From assembly GCA_000151295.1 (NCBI GenBank), contig GG745376.1:84366-129430 (forward strand): a stretch of DNA of 45,065 nt. Reading direction: 5' to 3'. Made by a program: the position numbers and the translations under genes. Below the pieces are notes generated by a model. It had not been told where the DNA came from, did not search any database, and saw nothing but the letters and a program-made list of their open reading frames with translations. Positions 1-9,239 of this stretch are shown here, piece after piece. Within the stretch, counting starts at the first letter, position 1. Every line of letters begins with the position of its first letter. The stretch is from Allomyces macrogynus ATCC 38327 (lineage: Eukaryota > Blastocladiomycota > Blastocladiomycetes > Blastocladiales > Blastocladiaceae).

Positions 1-504
1 TGGCCTGCACGAGAGTGGTAAACTGGCTGGTCGAAACCTCACGTTGCTTGCCGCCAGCATCCATGCTTGGCGCATATTTCAACTTTGATGGAAGATGCCG
101 CGATGGGCGCCGGTTGCTCTGCTCTCGACAGTGACAGGTGGTAGCGATTGTCACGTCTATGCAGCATCCTCTTCGTGCCGCCTTCTAACGTTACCACGGG
201 TTGAGCCTTCACCAACGACAGCGACGAAAACAGATCCCAAGGATAGCAGGTCAACAGATAACACGCCCTGACATTGGATCAAATGCTCGGCCATGACGCC
301 CAAGAGGAGCGCGGCCAGAATCGTGCGCGCAGCACAGTGCGCGCCAACGAAATCAGACAGACAAAAAAAAAGATCACACCCAAAAAGAAACACGAATCAC
401 ACTGCACCTGCACCCGCGAGCACGACAAGAAAGCCCGCGGCATGTGCAGCCCGCTCGTCAACCCCGTGCCGTCGCAGCACCACGACAGCGACGCCGCGGC
501 TCGC

Positions 505-906
505 CTACTCACCAGTCTTGCCGCCGGCATTGAAGCGACCGGTCTCGATGCGGTCCACACGCGCCACGCCGTCGCTCTGAGCGGGAGCCTTTTTGAGAAC
601 GTCGCGGTTGACGCCCTGGCCGCTCTGGCCCTTGATGCGGTCGTTGCGCACCACGCCCTCGTCCTTGGCAAACGTCTTCTTGGGTTGAATCTCGTCGCGG
701 CCAACGGCACGACGGAGGCGGGTCACGTGCGTCACCTCGTCGTCCTTGGCGTAGTCCACTTTGCCGCCGCCACTGCTCTTCTTGGCGACCGCGAGGGCGT
801 CGGTGCCGGGCGCCACAATCACGGCGCTGCGCGCGGCCGTCGTCATCGCGGCGAGCACGAGCAGCGCGCCGACGAGCGCGAGGTGCAGAATCAGGAGACG
901 CGTCAT
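505..906 (-). CDS. Small secreted repeat protein, copy A
   Basis: This 133-residue protein belongs to no family I recognise. Residues 1-26 form a clear signal peptide: MTRL followed by a long Leu/Ala/Val core, with a likely cut near ARS-AV. The mature chain is charged and lacks Cys. It carries a short motif three times at about 27-29 residue spacing: AKDDEVTHVTRLRR (53-66), AKDEGVVRNDRIK (80-92) and AQSDGVARVDRIE (109-121). I chose the start at 906 because the signal peptide begins there and the paralogue at 2037-2441 starts at the same aligned codon. An in-frame upstream ATG at 993 would add a low-complexity leader with no counterpart in the paralogue. A TATA box lies about 195 bp upstream, and the leader just before the ATG is CT-rich on the coding strand. 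The stop codon position is shared with the paralogue. RR or KK pairs could be processing sites, but this is only inference. Confidence 0.7.
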   Translation of the reverse strand: MTRLLILHLALVGALLVLAAMTTAARSAVIVAPGTDALAVAKKSSGGGKVDYAKDDEVTHVTRLRRAVGRDEIQPKKTFAKDEGVVRNDRIKGQSGQGVNRDVLKKAPAQSDGVARVDRIETGRFNAGGKTGE

Positions 907-1100
907 GGTGGAGAAGGAGGAGAGGAGAGGAGAGGAGAGGAGAGTCGTCGACGTTGGGGCGGGGACCGAGCGGGCGTGCGGGCGAGCGGGCAAGGTGGAG
1001 AGGGCAGGGTGGAGAGCGTGCGCGCGCGTGCGTACGTACGGCTCGACGAATGTCGGTGGAGCACCGGAGAGAGAGGGCCGAGCCGGTCGCCGCGGCCCGC

Positions 1101-1110
1101 GCTTTATACC
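1101..1110 (-). promoter_or_regulatory. TATA box of secreted protein copy A
   Basis: The minus strand reads GGTATAAAGC here, about 195 bp upstream of the start at 906. The paralogue has an equivalent TATA element at 2591-2600 at a similar distance, which supports both as real promoters. Confidence 0.6.
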
Positions 1111-1156
1111 GCCGCCGTGCGCGAGCGCGCGGCCTGCCGGTCATGGACGCCGAGGA

Positions 1157-1160
<4 letters not shown>

Positions 1161-1185
<25 letters not shown>
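1161..1185. repeat. CGCGT microsatellite
   Basis: Five perfect tandem CGCGT units, followed by a sixth changed to CGCCT. They lie upstream of the copy A TATA box. The paralogous promoter lacks the repeat. Confidence 0.85.
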
Positions 1186-1188
<3 letters not shown>

Positions 1189-2036
1189 CTTGGCCTGGCT
1201 GGCGCGGCGCGGCAATCGACTGATGGCGGTCGTGGTTCGCACTAACGGAACGGCGGCCCAAAGTCCGATCAGGGCGGCGAGCACGCCATCAGCGGGGTAT
1301 GGGCACGCGCGGCATGCGCGTAAACAACGCGCGCGTCCATGTGGAGTCGCGGCGCGCCGAAACATGGGCAGCACCGGCCCATGAGCGCGCCTGCGGCGCA
1401 GCAGGTCCGGCCGATCATGACGCGCGAGGAGTCCACGGGGTCCACCTGGCCCTAACTCAGCGAGCACGGGGGTCGCACTCGGGGTCGACTTCGCAGCCGT
1501 TCCGATTGCGCGTGGAATTCAAAGCTCGTTCGGATTTCAGTATATCCCTTCTTCGGGTTTGAATTTGGGCCTTTGAGATGGCTTTTCGACCTGCAAGTAG
1601 ATTTCATCATTCAACTTGACCTTTTAAACGTCGTGCGCGACGCACCACTTGCGCCCATACCGACTGCCCCTGCGACCACACAACCGCTGCACGGTTCTGG
1701 ACGCAGAATCTCCGATTCATGCTGCTGCACCAATCTGGCGACCGGAACTTGAACCATTGTTGAGCACACAGCAAACCGCAACTTATTACTCCTTTCCATT
1801 GAATCAAAGGCTCGGCCAAAACGCCCGAGAAAAGCGCGGCCAGATTCGTGCGCGCAACAGGTGCGCGCCAACAACAACAGGCATAAATAAACAGACAGAC
1901 AAAATGATCACGCCCAAAAAAAGAAACACGAATCACACAGCAACAGCCCCCGCGAGCACGACAAAAAGACCGGCGACACACGGTTCGCTCGCCAACCGTG
2001 CCGTCATAGCGCCATGACAGCGACACCGCGACTCGC

Positions 2037-2441
2037 TTACTGACCAGCCATGATGCTGCCAGCCTTAATGATGCCCGCCTTGATGCGGCCGACCAGACTG
2101 TTCCCGCCGTCGGTGCCAGTCTTGAAGTGGCCCACGCGCGGCGCGGCATTGAGGTTGTCCACTCGCACGACGTTCTCGTCCTGGGCAAAAGCCTCCTTGG
2201 GTTCAGTCTCGTCGCGGCCAACGGCACGACGGGGGCGGCTCACGCGCGTCACGTCGTCGTCTTTGGCGAGATCCTGCTTCCGGTAGTCGCCCTTGCCGCT
2301 GCCGCCGCTGCTGTACTTGGCGAGTCCGACCGCGTCGGCACCGGGCACCACGATCGCGGCGCCATGCACGGCCGGCGTCATCACGGCGAGTGCGAGCAGC
2401 GCGCTGACGAGCGCGAGGTGCAGGATCTGAAGACGCGTCAT
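2037..2441 (-). CDS. Small secreted repeat protein, copy B
   Basis: Paralogue of the gene at 505-906, 134 residues long. It has the same N-terminal signal peptide (MTRLQILHLALVSALLALAV and on to an AVHG-AA cut) and the same opening of the mature chain. Two copies of the internal motif remain recognisable: AKDDDVTRVSRPRR and AQDENVVRVDNLN. The third has drifted to a Gly/Lys/Ile-rich tail. The segment RRAVGRDE between motifs one and two is identical in both paralogues and is the best-conserved stretch. The start is fixed by the signal peptide and by alignment with copy A. A TATA box lies about 150 bp upstream. No homologue comes to mind, so the function is unknown beyond probable secretion. Confidence 0.7.
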   Translation of the reverse strand: MTRLQILHLALVSALLALAVMTPAVHGAAIVVPGADAVGLAKYSSGGSGKGDYRKQDLAKDDDVTRVSRPRRAVGRDETEPKEAFAQDENVVRVDNLNAAPRVGHFKTGTDGGNSLVGRIKAGIIKAGSIMAGQ

Positions 2442-2590
2442 GGGGGAGAAGGTGGGAGAAGAATCGTCGACGTTTGCGAGAGGAGCGAGCGGGCGAGCGG
2501 GCAGGGTGGAGGCGCGCGCGTGCGTAAGTGGGGCTCAACGACTGTCCGTGGAGCACCAGAGAGAGGAGGCTGCGCTGGTCGCCGCGGCTC

Positions 2591-2600
2591 GCTTTTATAC
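2591..2600 (-). promoter_or_regulatory. TATA box of secreted protein copy B
   Basis: The minus strand reads GTATAAAAGC about 150 bp upstream of the start at 2441. It is the counterpart of the element at 1101-1110. Confidence 0.6.
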
Positions 2601-2747
2601 GGACGCGCGTGCGCGTCGCATTCCTCTGGTCCGGTGCGGCGCAGCAATCAACGATGGTGGCCGTGGACCGTACTAACGGCGGCCGGTGACAGATCAGGCC
2701 GGTGAGCACGCCATCAGCGGGACACTGGCGCGTGAACGAGACGCACG

Positions 2748-3191
2748 TCAAGATGGAGTCGGAGCGCGCTGAAACTTGGGCAGCACTTGCAGATCATGAG
2801 CTCGTCTGCGGCGAAGCAGGCAACGCCGATCGTGGCGCTGCTGGAGCATCATGCGCATGTGCGGCGCCTTGAGCATGCTTTCTGTCGCGGACGCGCCGCT
2901 GCTTGCGGTCGCCATAGCCATCCACTGCACGTCTTTGAGCACGGCGCGAATCATCGTGGCCACAAACATGACGGCGGGCGGCGAGTTGTTCATGTTGACG
3001 TTGTTCACAGGTGTGACATGGCGATATGGTCGATGACGGTGACGGCTTGTAGTGCTGATGGCTTTGGGCAGGTCGGCGGCAATCGACGCGGTGAGCTCAA
3101 GAGACTTGAGCAGGGGCGGCATCCAAGTCCCAACTAATGTGGTGGAAATCGATCCGGTTCTGCAGCAAATACGCGACAGTTTGATCACCAT
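2748..3191 (-). other. Unassigned open frame, possible gene end
   Basis: An open minus-strand frame of 147 codons with a fairly protein-like middle (residues about 65-120 rich in Met, Ala, Val and Asn). Only its last ~30 codons lie in sequence that is also duplicated upstream of copy A (1347-1440), so the end of this frame may have been carried along in the duplication. I recognise no domain and see no convincing start or introns. It may equally be a chance open frame in GC-rich DNA. Confidence 0.2.
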
Positions 3192-3353
3192 GATTGCAGG
3201 TCACGGTGTGACGATTGAACGTGCCCTGCTTGCAGACGGAACGAAAACGTATGGGGGCCAATGGCCCTGCTCTCTGGCAACATTCCTCATCCACAGGTTG
3301 CGAAAATGGGATGCAAGAAAGCATGACCAAAAATTTGTTCCTCTACGACACAT

Positions 3354-4599
3354 CTACTTTCGTGCCGCCGCCGGCGCATCCTTCATCTCCACGTCTTGCT
3401 GCTGCTTGCTCGCATCAGCCGTCATCGCTTTATACGCCTGCAGCGTCTCCCACGCTTTTCCCTGCGCAATCGACTCGCGCGCCAATTGCACACCGTGCTT
3501 CCAGTCCTTGGCGGTGCCCGCGACGACGAGCAACGCGGCCGCGTTCAAAATCACGTAGAGCGCGACCGGGTCCGAGTCGAGGTTGCGCTTGTTTTGCAGC
3601 AACTCGGTCAGAATCTGCACATTGTCAGCGGCTGTGGCCCCGCCCGCGACGGTAGCGAGCGGGACGGCGGGCAAGCCAAAGTCGGCGGTTGGGTGAAGTG
3701 TGAAGTGCACAATCGACCCGTCACTGTGCAGCCGCCACGCGTCGGATGGGCCGGCGGGGGAGATCTAAGAAAGTCCAGGATTTTTCAGGCCGTCAGTCAA
3801 TCATCGAAGAAGAAGGATCAATCGAAGAAGCCTCCGCAAAGAATACCTCGTCGAGCCCCTCGTGCCCACACACGACCAGCGCCTGGTCGACACCCAACAA
3901 GTGCAACGCGCGCGCAACCACGGGCCCCAGCGACGGCGCATAGACGCCAATCACCGCGCGGTGCGGGTGCGCCGGATTCGCGAGCGGTCCCAGGACATTG
4001 AACAACGACGGGATCCCGAGTTCACGCCGCACGGGCGCGGCATGCCGCATCGCCGGATGGAACCGCGGCGCAAACAGGAAACAGAACCGCGTCTTGGCCA
4101 GAATCTCGTGCACGTGCGTGGGCCCAACGGCCGCGACCGCGCACCCAGCGGCCTCGAGCAAGTCGGCCGACCCGCATGCCGACGACGAGGCGCGCGACCC
4201 GTGCTTGGCAACACATGCGCCCGCACCGGCCGCGACGAGCGCGGCGGTTGTCGAGACGTTGAACGTGTCGTGGCCGTCGCCGCCCGTGCCGACCATGTCG
4301 ACAATGATTTCACTGGTGGGTTGCGGTTCCGGTGCGGGGACGGGGACGCCGTGGTCGTGCAGGACGCGCGCGCATGCGGCGATCACGGCCGGGTCGTGGT
4401 CGGTGCCGTGCGCGCGCAGGGAGACCATGAACGCGGCGACTTGCGTGGCCGTCGCGCGCTCGGCCATGATCTCGCCGAGCGCCCAGGCGACATCGTCGGC
4501 GGGGACCAGCTGAGGGGTCAGGACCAGGGCCTTGAGCACGGCCTTGAGCGAGCGCTGCTGACTTGTTCCGGGCGCTGTTGTCGTGGTGGTTGGCGGCAT
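3354..4599 (-). CDS. TRP4: Anthranilate phosphoribosyltransferase (TRP4 type)
   Basis: Transfers the phosphoribosyl group of PRPP to anthranilate, the second step of tryptophan synthesis. Two exons, 4599-3847 and 3764-3354, flank an 82 bp intron (GTATTC...TTAG). They join as GLDE|ISPAG, exactly the family sequence, giving 387 residues, a usual length for fungi. The PRPP-binding GTGGD loop is at 104-108, and the KHGSRASSS...GSADLLEA segment at 132-150 is the anthranilate/PRPP site. The C-terminal exon holds the conserved FTLHPTADFGLP and LNAAALLVVAG stretches. I took the ATG at 4599 because it begins just before the first conserved helix; 69 codons lie upstream in frame but look like leader. 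It is divergent from TRP5, so the pair may be co-regulated. Confidence 0.93.
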
Positions 4600-5119
4600 G
4601 TTGCTGTCGTTGGGGTGGATGTGGCCAAGGCGGAGCGCAGAGCTCTCTCTGGAACCGTGAAACGGTGAAACGTGGGGTAGGTTGTGCAGGACGCGCTTTT
4701 CAGCGTTTCGGTGCGGCAGGCGGCCGTCGCACCTGTCACACAAATCGACATGTGGACTTTGTTCTTGGGGCAATCGCGGCCCTAGCTGGGTCTCTCGAGT
4801 CGGCAATCACATGCCGCGACGCTCGCGATCACTCCCGTCGTCGACTGCCGACTGCCCGCGGCCCACCCATCGACACGCTCACGTTGCCAACGACAGCGAC
4901 AAAACCCAATAACAACAAAAAACAACAAAAACAACGAGCAACGACGACGGCCCCCTCGCGGACGCTCGCGCCGCCCCCCCCCCCTATAAAATGCGCCTTG
5001 AATCCCGTCCCGACTCTCGCTCCCTCGTCCGTGCGCCCCACTCGCTGTTCCTCCACCGCACTCAGATCGCAAGTCCGCTCGGCGCTCTCCCCGCACCAAG
5101 CACCACCAAGAACACGAAC
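4600..5119. promoter_or_regulatory. Shared divergent promoter region of TRP4 and TRP5
   Basis: About 520 bp separate the two start codons. On the plus strand a run of eleven C (4974-4984) directly abuts a TATAAAA box (4985-4991). An A/C-rich AACAAC stretch (about 4911-4940) lies just upstream. The TATA position implies that the in-frame ATG at 4991 is not used and that translation of TRP5 starts at 5120. I see no obvious TATA box on the TRP4 side. Confidence 0.6.
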
Positions 5120-7207
5120 ATGTCGCAACGCATCCGCGCCGCCTTTGCGCTCGCGCGCAACCAGGGCAAGCCCGTGTTTGTCGCCTACACGACCGCCGGC
5201 TTCCCCGACATCCAGACGACCCCGTCGGTCCTGCTCGCCCTGCAAGAGGGCGGCGCGACCGTGATTGAACTCGGCGTGCCCTTCACCGACCCGCTCGCCG
5301 ACGGCCCGACCATCCAGCACTCGACGCACGTGGCCCTGCAAAACGGCGTCACGCTCGACGCGTGCCTCGACATTGTCGCCAAGGCGCGCGCGCAGGGGCT
5401 GACCGTCCCCGTCGTGTTCATGGGCTACTGGAACCCGCTCCTGCAATACGGCGAGACCAAGCTCATGCAAAACTGCGCCAAGGCCGGCGTCGACGGGTTC
5501 ATTGTCGTCGACTTGCCCCCCGAGGAATCGGCCAGTTTCCGTGCGGCCGCACATGGCGCCGGGCTCTCGTACGTGCCGCTGATCACGCCGTCCACGTCGT
5601 TGGCGCGGATCGAGGCGCTCGCGCCCGTCGCCGACTCGTTTGTCTATGTCGTCTCGCGCATGGGCGTCACGGGCGAGCAGAACGCCGTCGAGTCGGATTT
5701 GCCGGCGCTGCTCGCACGCGTGCGCCAGTTTAACAAGACGGTCCCGCTCGCCGTCGGGTTTGGCGTCTCATCGCGCGCGCAGTTTGCCGAGATTGCCGGG
5801 CTCGCCGACGGCGTGGTCGTTGGGTCCAAGATCATTTCCGTCATTCGGTCGGCAGTCGCGGATAAGAAGGACCACGTGGCCGCCGTGCGCAACCTCGCGC
5901 TCAACCTGACGACGCCCGGCAAGAACGAGACGGCGCGCACGCCGTCGCCCGCGGTCGCCCCGCAGCAGCAGCAGGCGGTCAACGACGCGGCGCACACGCA
6001 CTTGACCAAGCCCAACTTTTTGCTGAACCCTCGCTTTGGCGATTTCGGCGGCCAGTACGTGCCCGAGGCCCTGGTCGACTGTTTGCGCGAACTCGAGGCG
6101 GCCTACGTGGCCGCCAAGAACGACCCGACCTTCTGGGCCGAATTCGAGTCGGCGTTCCAGTACATGGGCCGCCCGTCGCCGCTGCACGTGGCCGAGCGCA
6201 TGACCGAAGTCGCGGGCGGTGCGCGCATCTGGCTCAAGCGCGAGGACCTGAACCATACGGGCTCGCACAAGATCAACAATGCCGTGGGCCAGATTCTGCT
6301 CGCCAAGCGGCTCGGTAAGTCGCGCATTATTGCCGAGACGGGCGCCGGGCAGCATGGTGTGGCCACGGCCACGGTCTGTGCGAAACTCGGGCTCGAGTGC
6401 GTCGTCTACATGGGAGCCGCCGACTGCGAGCGGCAACGGCTCAACGTGTTCCGCATCCAGTTGTTGGGCGCGAAAGTCGTGCCCGTCGAGTCCGGGTCGC
6501 GCACGCTCAAGGACGCGATCAACGAAGCCATGCGCGACTGGGTCACCAACGTGCACTCGACGCACTACCTCGTCGGGTCGGCGATCGGGCCGCACCCGTT
6601 CCCGACACTCGTGCGTGAATTCCAGTCGGTGATTGGGCGCGAGGCCATGCGGCAGTTCCGCGAGCAGGCCGGTGGGAAGCAGTACCCCGACGCGATCGTC
6701 GCGTGTGTTGGCGGCGGGTCCAACGCGATTGGGCTTTTCGGGCCGTTTGTCGACGACCCGAACGCGAAAGACGTCAAGATTTTCGGGATCGAGGCTGCGG
6801 GCGACGGGATCGAGACGGCGCGGCACTCGGCGACTCTGTCGCGCGGGACTCCGGGCGTCCTGCATGGCACGCGCACGTACCTGTTGCAGAATGCCGAGGG
6901 CCAGATCACGGAAACGCATTCGGTCTCGGCGGGGCTCGATTACCCGGGCGTCGGACCCGAGCACGCGCACCTGCACCATTCGCAGCGCGCGCAGTACCGT
7001 GCCGTTGACGATAAGCAGTGCCTGGCCGGGTTCCAGCAGATGAGCAAGTTGGAGGGGATTATTCCGGCGCTCGAGACGGCGCATGCGGCCTATGCGGTCA
7101 TGGATATTGCCAAGGAGTTGGGCAAGGGTAAGGACGTGATTCTGTGCGTGTCGGGTCGTGGCGACAAGGACGTGCAGTCGGTCATGAAGATGCTCAACTT
7201 CCAGTAA
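5120..7207 (+). CDS. TRP5: Tryptophan synthase, fused alpha-beta (TRP5 type)
   Basis: Catalyses the last two steps of tryptophan synthesis: cleavage of indole-glycerol phosphate (alpha) and PLP-dependent joining of indole to serine (beta). It is a single intronless reading frame of 695 residues. The alpha domain spans roughly 1-260, with catalytic Glu50 and Asp61 in [17 protein letters not shown] linker rich in Gln/Ala (about 270-300) follows. The beta domain (about 305-695) has the PLP lysine K384 in GSHKINNA and the phosphate loop GGGSN at 531-535. The fused alpha-then-beta order is the fungal form. An in-frame ATG at 4991 overlaps the TATA box and is unlikely to be used. The last codons and 3' flank are partly duplicated near 9085-9200. 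Confidence 0.97.
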   Translation: MSQRIRAAFALARNQGKPVFVAYTTAGFPDIQTTPSVLLALQEGGATVIELGVPFTDPLADGPTIQHSTHVALQNGVTLDACLDIVAKARAQGLTVPVVFMGYWNPLLQYGETKLMQNCAKAGVDGFIVVDLPPEESASFRAAAHGAGLSYVPLITPSTSLARIEALAPVADSFVYVVSRMGVTGEQNAVESDLPALLARVRQFNKTVPLAVGFGVSSRAQFAEIAGLADGVVVGSKIISVIRSAVADKKDHVAAVRNLALNLTTPGKNETARTPSPAVAPQQQQAVNDAAHTHLTKPNFLLNPRFGDFGGQYVPEALVDCLRELEAAYVAAKNDPTFWAEFESAFQYMGRPSPLHVAERMTEVAGGARIWLKREDLNHTGSHKINNAVGQILLAKRLGKSRIIAETGAGQHGVATATVCAKLGLECVVYMGAADCERQRLNVFRIQLLGAKVVPVESGSRTLKDAINEAMRDWVTNVHSTHYLVGSAIGPHPFPTLVREFQSVIGREAMRQFREQAGGKQYPDAIVACVGGGSNAIGLFGPFVDDPNAKDVKIFGIEAAGDGIETARHSATLSRGTPGVLHGTRTYLLQNAEGQITETHSVSAGLDYPGVGPEHAHLHHSQRAQYRAVDDKQCLAGFQQMSKLEGIIPALETAHAAYAVMDIAKELGKGKDVILCVSGRGDKDVQSVMKMLNFQ

Positions 7208-7843
7208 GTGCGAGTGCGAGTTCTAGTGTAGCGATCGTGTTTTGATGATGAAGCAGGATACAAAATACATCGTTTTGCCCATTGAAGGCGCTTGTCGATT
7301 TCATGTGGCGTCGTTCCTCTTCGCTTTCAACATTGTTGATGGCGCACGTCTCATTTTTGAGCCGCTGAATCGACACCATCACGATCAGTGCTGACGATCA
7401 AACCAGTTGGCCCCTACCAGGAGCGCTAAACATCGCTCCTGCCCCTACCACACGTTCTAGACATGTTGATGCTCGCGCAACATCTGAGTGCGCTGTTTCG
7501 GACCATTTCTCTGCCGAGCCGACGAAAAAGGGCGCCTTGTCCACAACGACGCCGGCCGGCGCGACAATGGCCAGCACGCTGCTGTGTAATGGAGCCGTCC
7601 GCTGTTCTTTGCACACAAGCAAGGCCGCTGTTTGTCCGTCATTCCCGTCGCCACGCTCGCTCCTCGTGCAAACTCTCCACCCCACAAACTTTCCGCCGTG
7701 AGTGAACAACGGGCAAACGCGCTTCCGCCCGGACGACGCGACTGTGCTCCGCATGGCACGCGCAACTCATGGCGCGCACGTGCCAAAACCGAAAGTTTAG
7801 AACCGACTCTCAGCAAAATCCACTCTTGCATTTCTCAACACCG
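7208..7843. other. Intergenic, no gene seen
   Basis: Between TRP5 and the decayed gene at 7844-8485 I find no reading frame with recognisable similarity, no tRNA and no strong repeat. The first ~150 bp are TRP5 3' flank, partly duplicated near 9110-9200. Confidence 0.5.
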
Positions 7844-8485
7844 TTACAACTCCACTTCAATCAATTCGGTCGACTGGTAGGCTGAAGTCTCCACGACCGA
7901 CTTGGGTTCGCCAGGTTTGGCAATAGGCACGAACCCGTTCTTCAACCCGAGCTACGTGATATGCTTGGATCCAAAACACGCTGCAATCGTGCTGGACTCC
8001 GCTTGCGTGAGTGCGCCCTTGTCGTCGTTTGAAGCCGAGACAACCAGACCGATAATTGGCGACGCTTTGTTGAGCGCACGAACGTTCAACAATTCGAACA
8101 TGAACCCGAGCCGCTTAATGTCATCCTGGTTCCACGACGTCTCCACGTCATCGCTCCTTGCCGTGATCTTGCCTTCAGGACAACGACGGAGATGGCAATG
8201 GCCATCAATCTCAAGATCGAGAAACCGGTGGCTTGGTTGCCCGATGGCGCGCGCACGCACGGAAATACGGTCCAGCGTCTTGCCGCGAAAGTCCAAAATC
8301 GTTTTTTTTCTTTGTATCAATCTGACCATGCAGGTTGAGGTTATCGAGCTCTCTCTGCCAGTGGGCCTGCGTCAGGCTCGCGCATGCTGCACCGTGAACG
8401 CATTGGTCGACGCGTCGCTTTCTGAGGCTGGCTCTTGCTGAGGAACGGTTTCGGATGGTTGCTTCGTGGTGAGCTTGTGGGTCAT
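7844..8485 (-). pseudogene. Decayed gene of unknown family
   Basis: Reading the minus strand from an ATG at 8485, one phase is interrupted twice but otherwise looks like protein. It runs MTHKLTTKQPSETVPQQ... to a TGA near 8375, continues in the same phase from about 8329, and meets a TAG at 7952-7954. It then carries on for another 36 codons to a TAA at 7844-7846. The portion after the TAG (LGLKNGFVPIAKPGEPK...) has normal protein composition. An A8 run at about 8300-8310 could also have shifted phase. I recognise no family. An unrecognised intron could explain the first interruption, but the TAG is hard to remove by any GT-AG intron of the size used here. Confidence 0.5.
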
Positions 8486-9084
8486 GGTGGAACTCTGCGA
8501 AGAGTTTCAAACGTGAGATGGAGGGTGGAGTGCCTGTTTTTTTGTGTTTTGTGAGCTCTCAGCCTATGCCCCGCATGTGGGGAAGAACAGCGAGGCGGAA
8601 AAAGTGAGGACACAATTTCGACAAGTGAAGGTCTGTTTGTTCCAGCTGGCTTTCAACTTGACAATTAGATCGATGTGCGCACCTGAGCGCAGAGCGGTTC
8701 TTTCCACTGCACGTTTTCCTCACCTTGATCTTCTTTTGAGCAGACAATTGAAGCTTGGTGCCCAATTGCACCCCACCAACAGCGACAGAAATGAAATTGA
8801 TTGCGAGGCCAAGCCGCCCTTGCCCGCATCGACCAGTCTAAACCGGAACTGCCCCAGTCCGCGGGCCCAGCCAGCTCCTCGTCTTCAGCCCGATAGTCAT
8901 CCTGCGACAAGGGTGGATGCGCCAACCTCAGTTGCGTCCACCGCCGAGGCACTGTGCGGCACCGTGTCGCTGCTGGCCCCAAGTTTCGAAACAGCAAGCG
9001 AAGCAGGTGGCGCCTTGGATGTACGCTGCGGCGCCGTGGATGTGCACTGCGGGCCTTCGATGACCGCGTTGAGCCTCGCTTGGT
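8486..9084. other. Intergenic, no gene supported
   Basis: The stretch contains an open plus-strand frame (8544-9116) whose first three quarters resemble no protein I know. Only its end matters, because it runs into the copied TRP5 tail described at 9085-9215. I see no promoter element. Confidence 0.4.
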
Positions 9085-9215
9085 GGAGTTGGATGAAGCT
9101 GCTCAACTTTCAGTAAATAAGTGAGAGTGGTTGGATATTTTTCGCGAGCGTGTACCTAAATACCGGATCCAAACGCATGGATTTGCCCATTGAAGGCGTC
9201 TATTCACTTCATTAA
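9085..9215 (+). repeat. Partial copy of the TRP5 3' end
   Basis: The segment ending in ATGAAGCTGCTCAACTTTCA plus TAA matches the last codons of TRP5 (MKMLNFQ-stop at 7184-7207) with few changes. About 75 bp downstream both share TTTGCCCATTGAAGGCG within a similar context. This marks a duplicated TRP5 tail of about 120 bp. The body of TRP5 is not present upstream of it. Confidence 0.6.
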
Positions 9216-9239
9216 TCGCGTGTGCTCCACTGCCAACAA

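Larger units (their letters stand above)
270..2840. repeat. Tandem duplication of ~1.4 kb carrying the secreted-protein gene
   Basis: Two units, roughly 270-1420 and 1800-2840, align through the 3' flank, coding region, leader, TATA box and several hundred bases of 5' flank. Shared landmarks include the 3' flank with CGCGGCCAGA and a run of GATCACGCCCAAAAA type (near 360-390 and 1895-1925). The 5' flank shares GAGCACGCCATCAGCGGG (1278-1295 and 2704-2721). Indels in the flanks but not in the reading frame suggest selection on the protein. Confidence 0.75.

Noticed and set aside
505..510. A splice donor (GGTGAGT) at the end of secreted protein copy A
   Set aside because: The paralogue has a stop at the same codon and no GT-AG donor there (GGTCAGT), so the stop is taken as real.
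274..1245. Long plus-strand open frames opposite the secreted-protein genes
   Set aside because: Arg/Ala/Gly-rich shadows of GC-rich DNA. The protein with the signal peptide and paralogue is on the minus strand.
5768..7084. 438-codon minus-strand frame opposite TRP5
   Set aside because: Arg/Val-rich antisense shadow of a well-identified intronless gene.
3354..7207. A bacterial trp operon or contamination
   Set aside because: TRP4 has a GT-AG intron, TRP5 is the fungal alpha-beta fusion, and both have TATA-type promoters and diverge. This is resident eukaryotic DNA.
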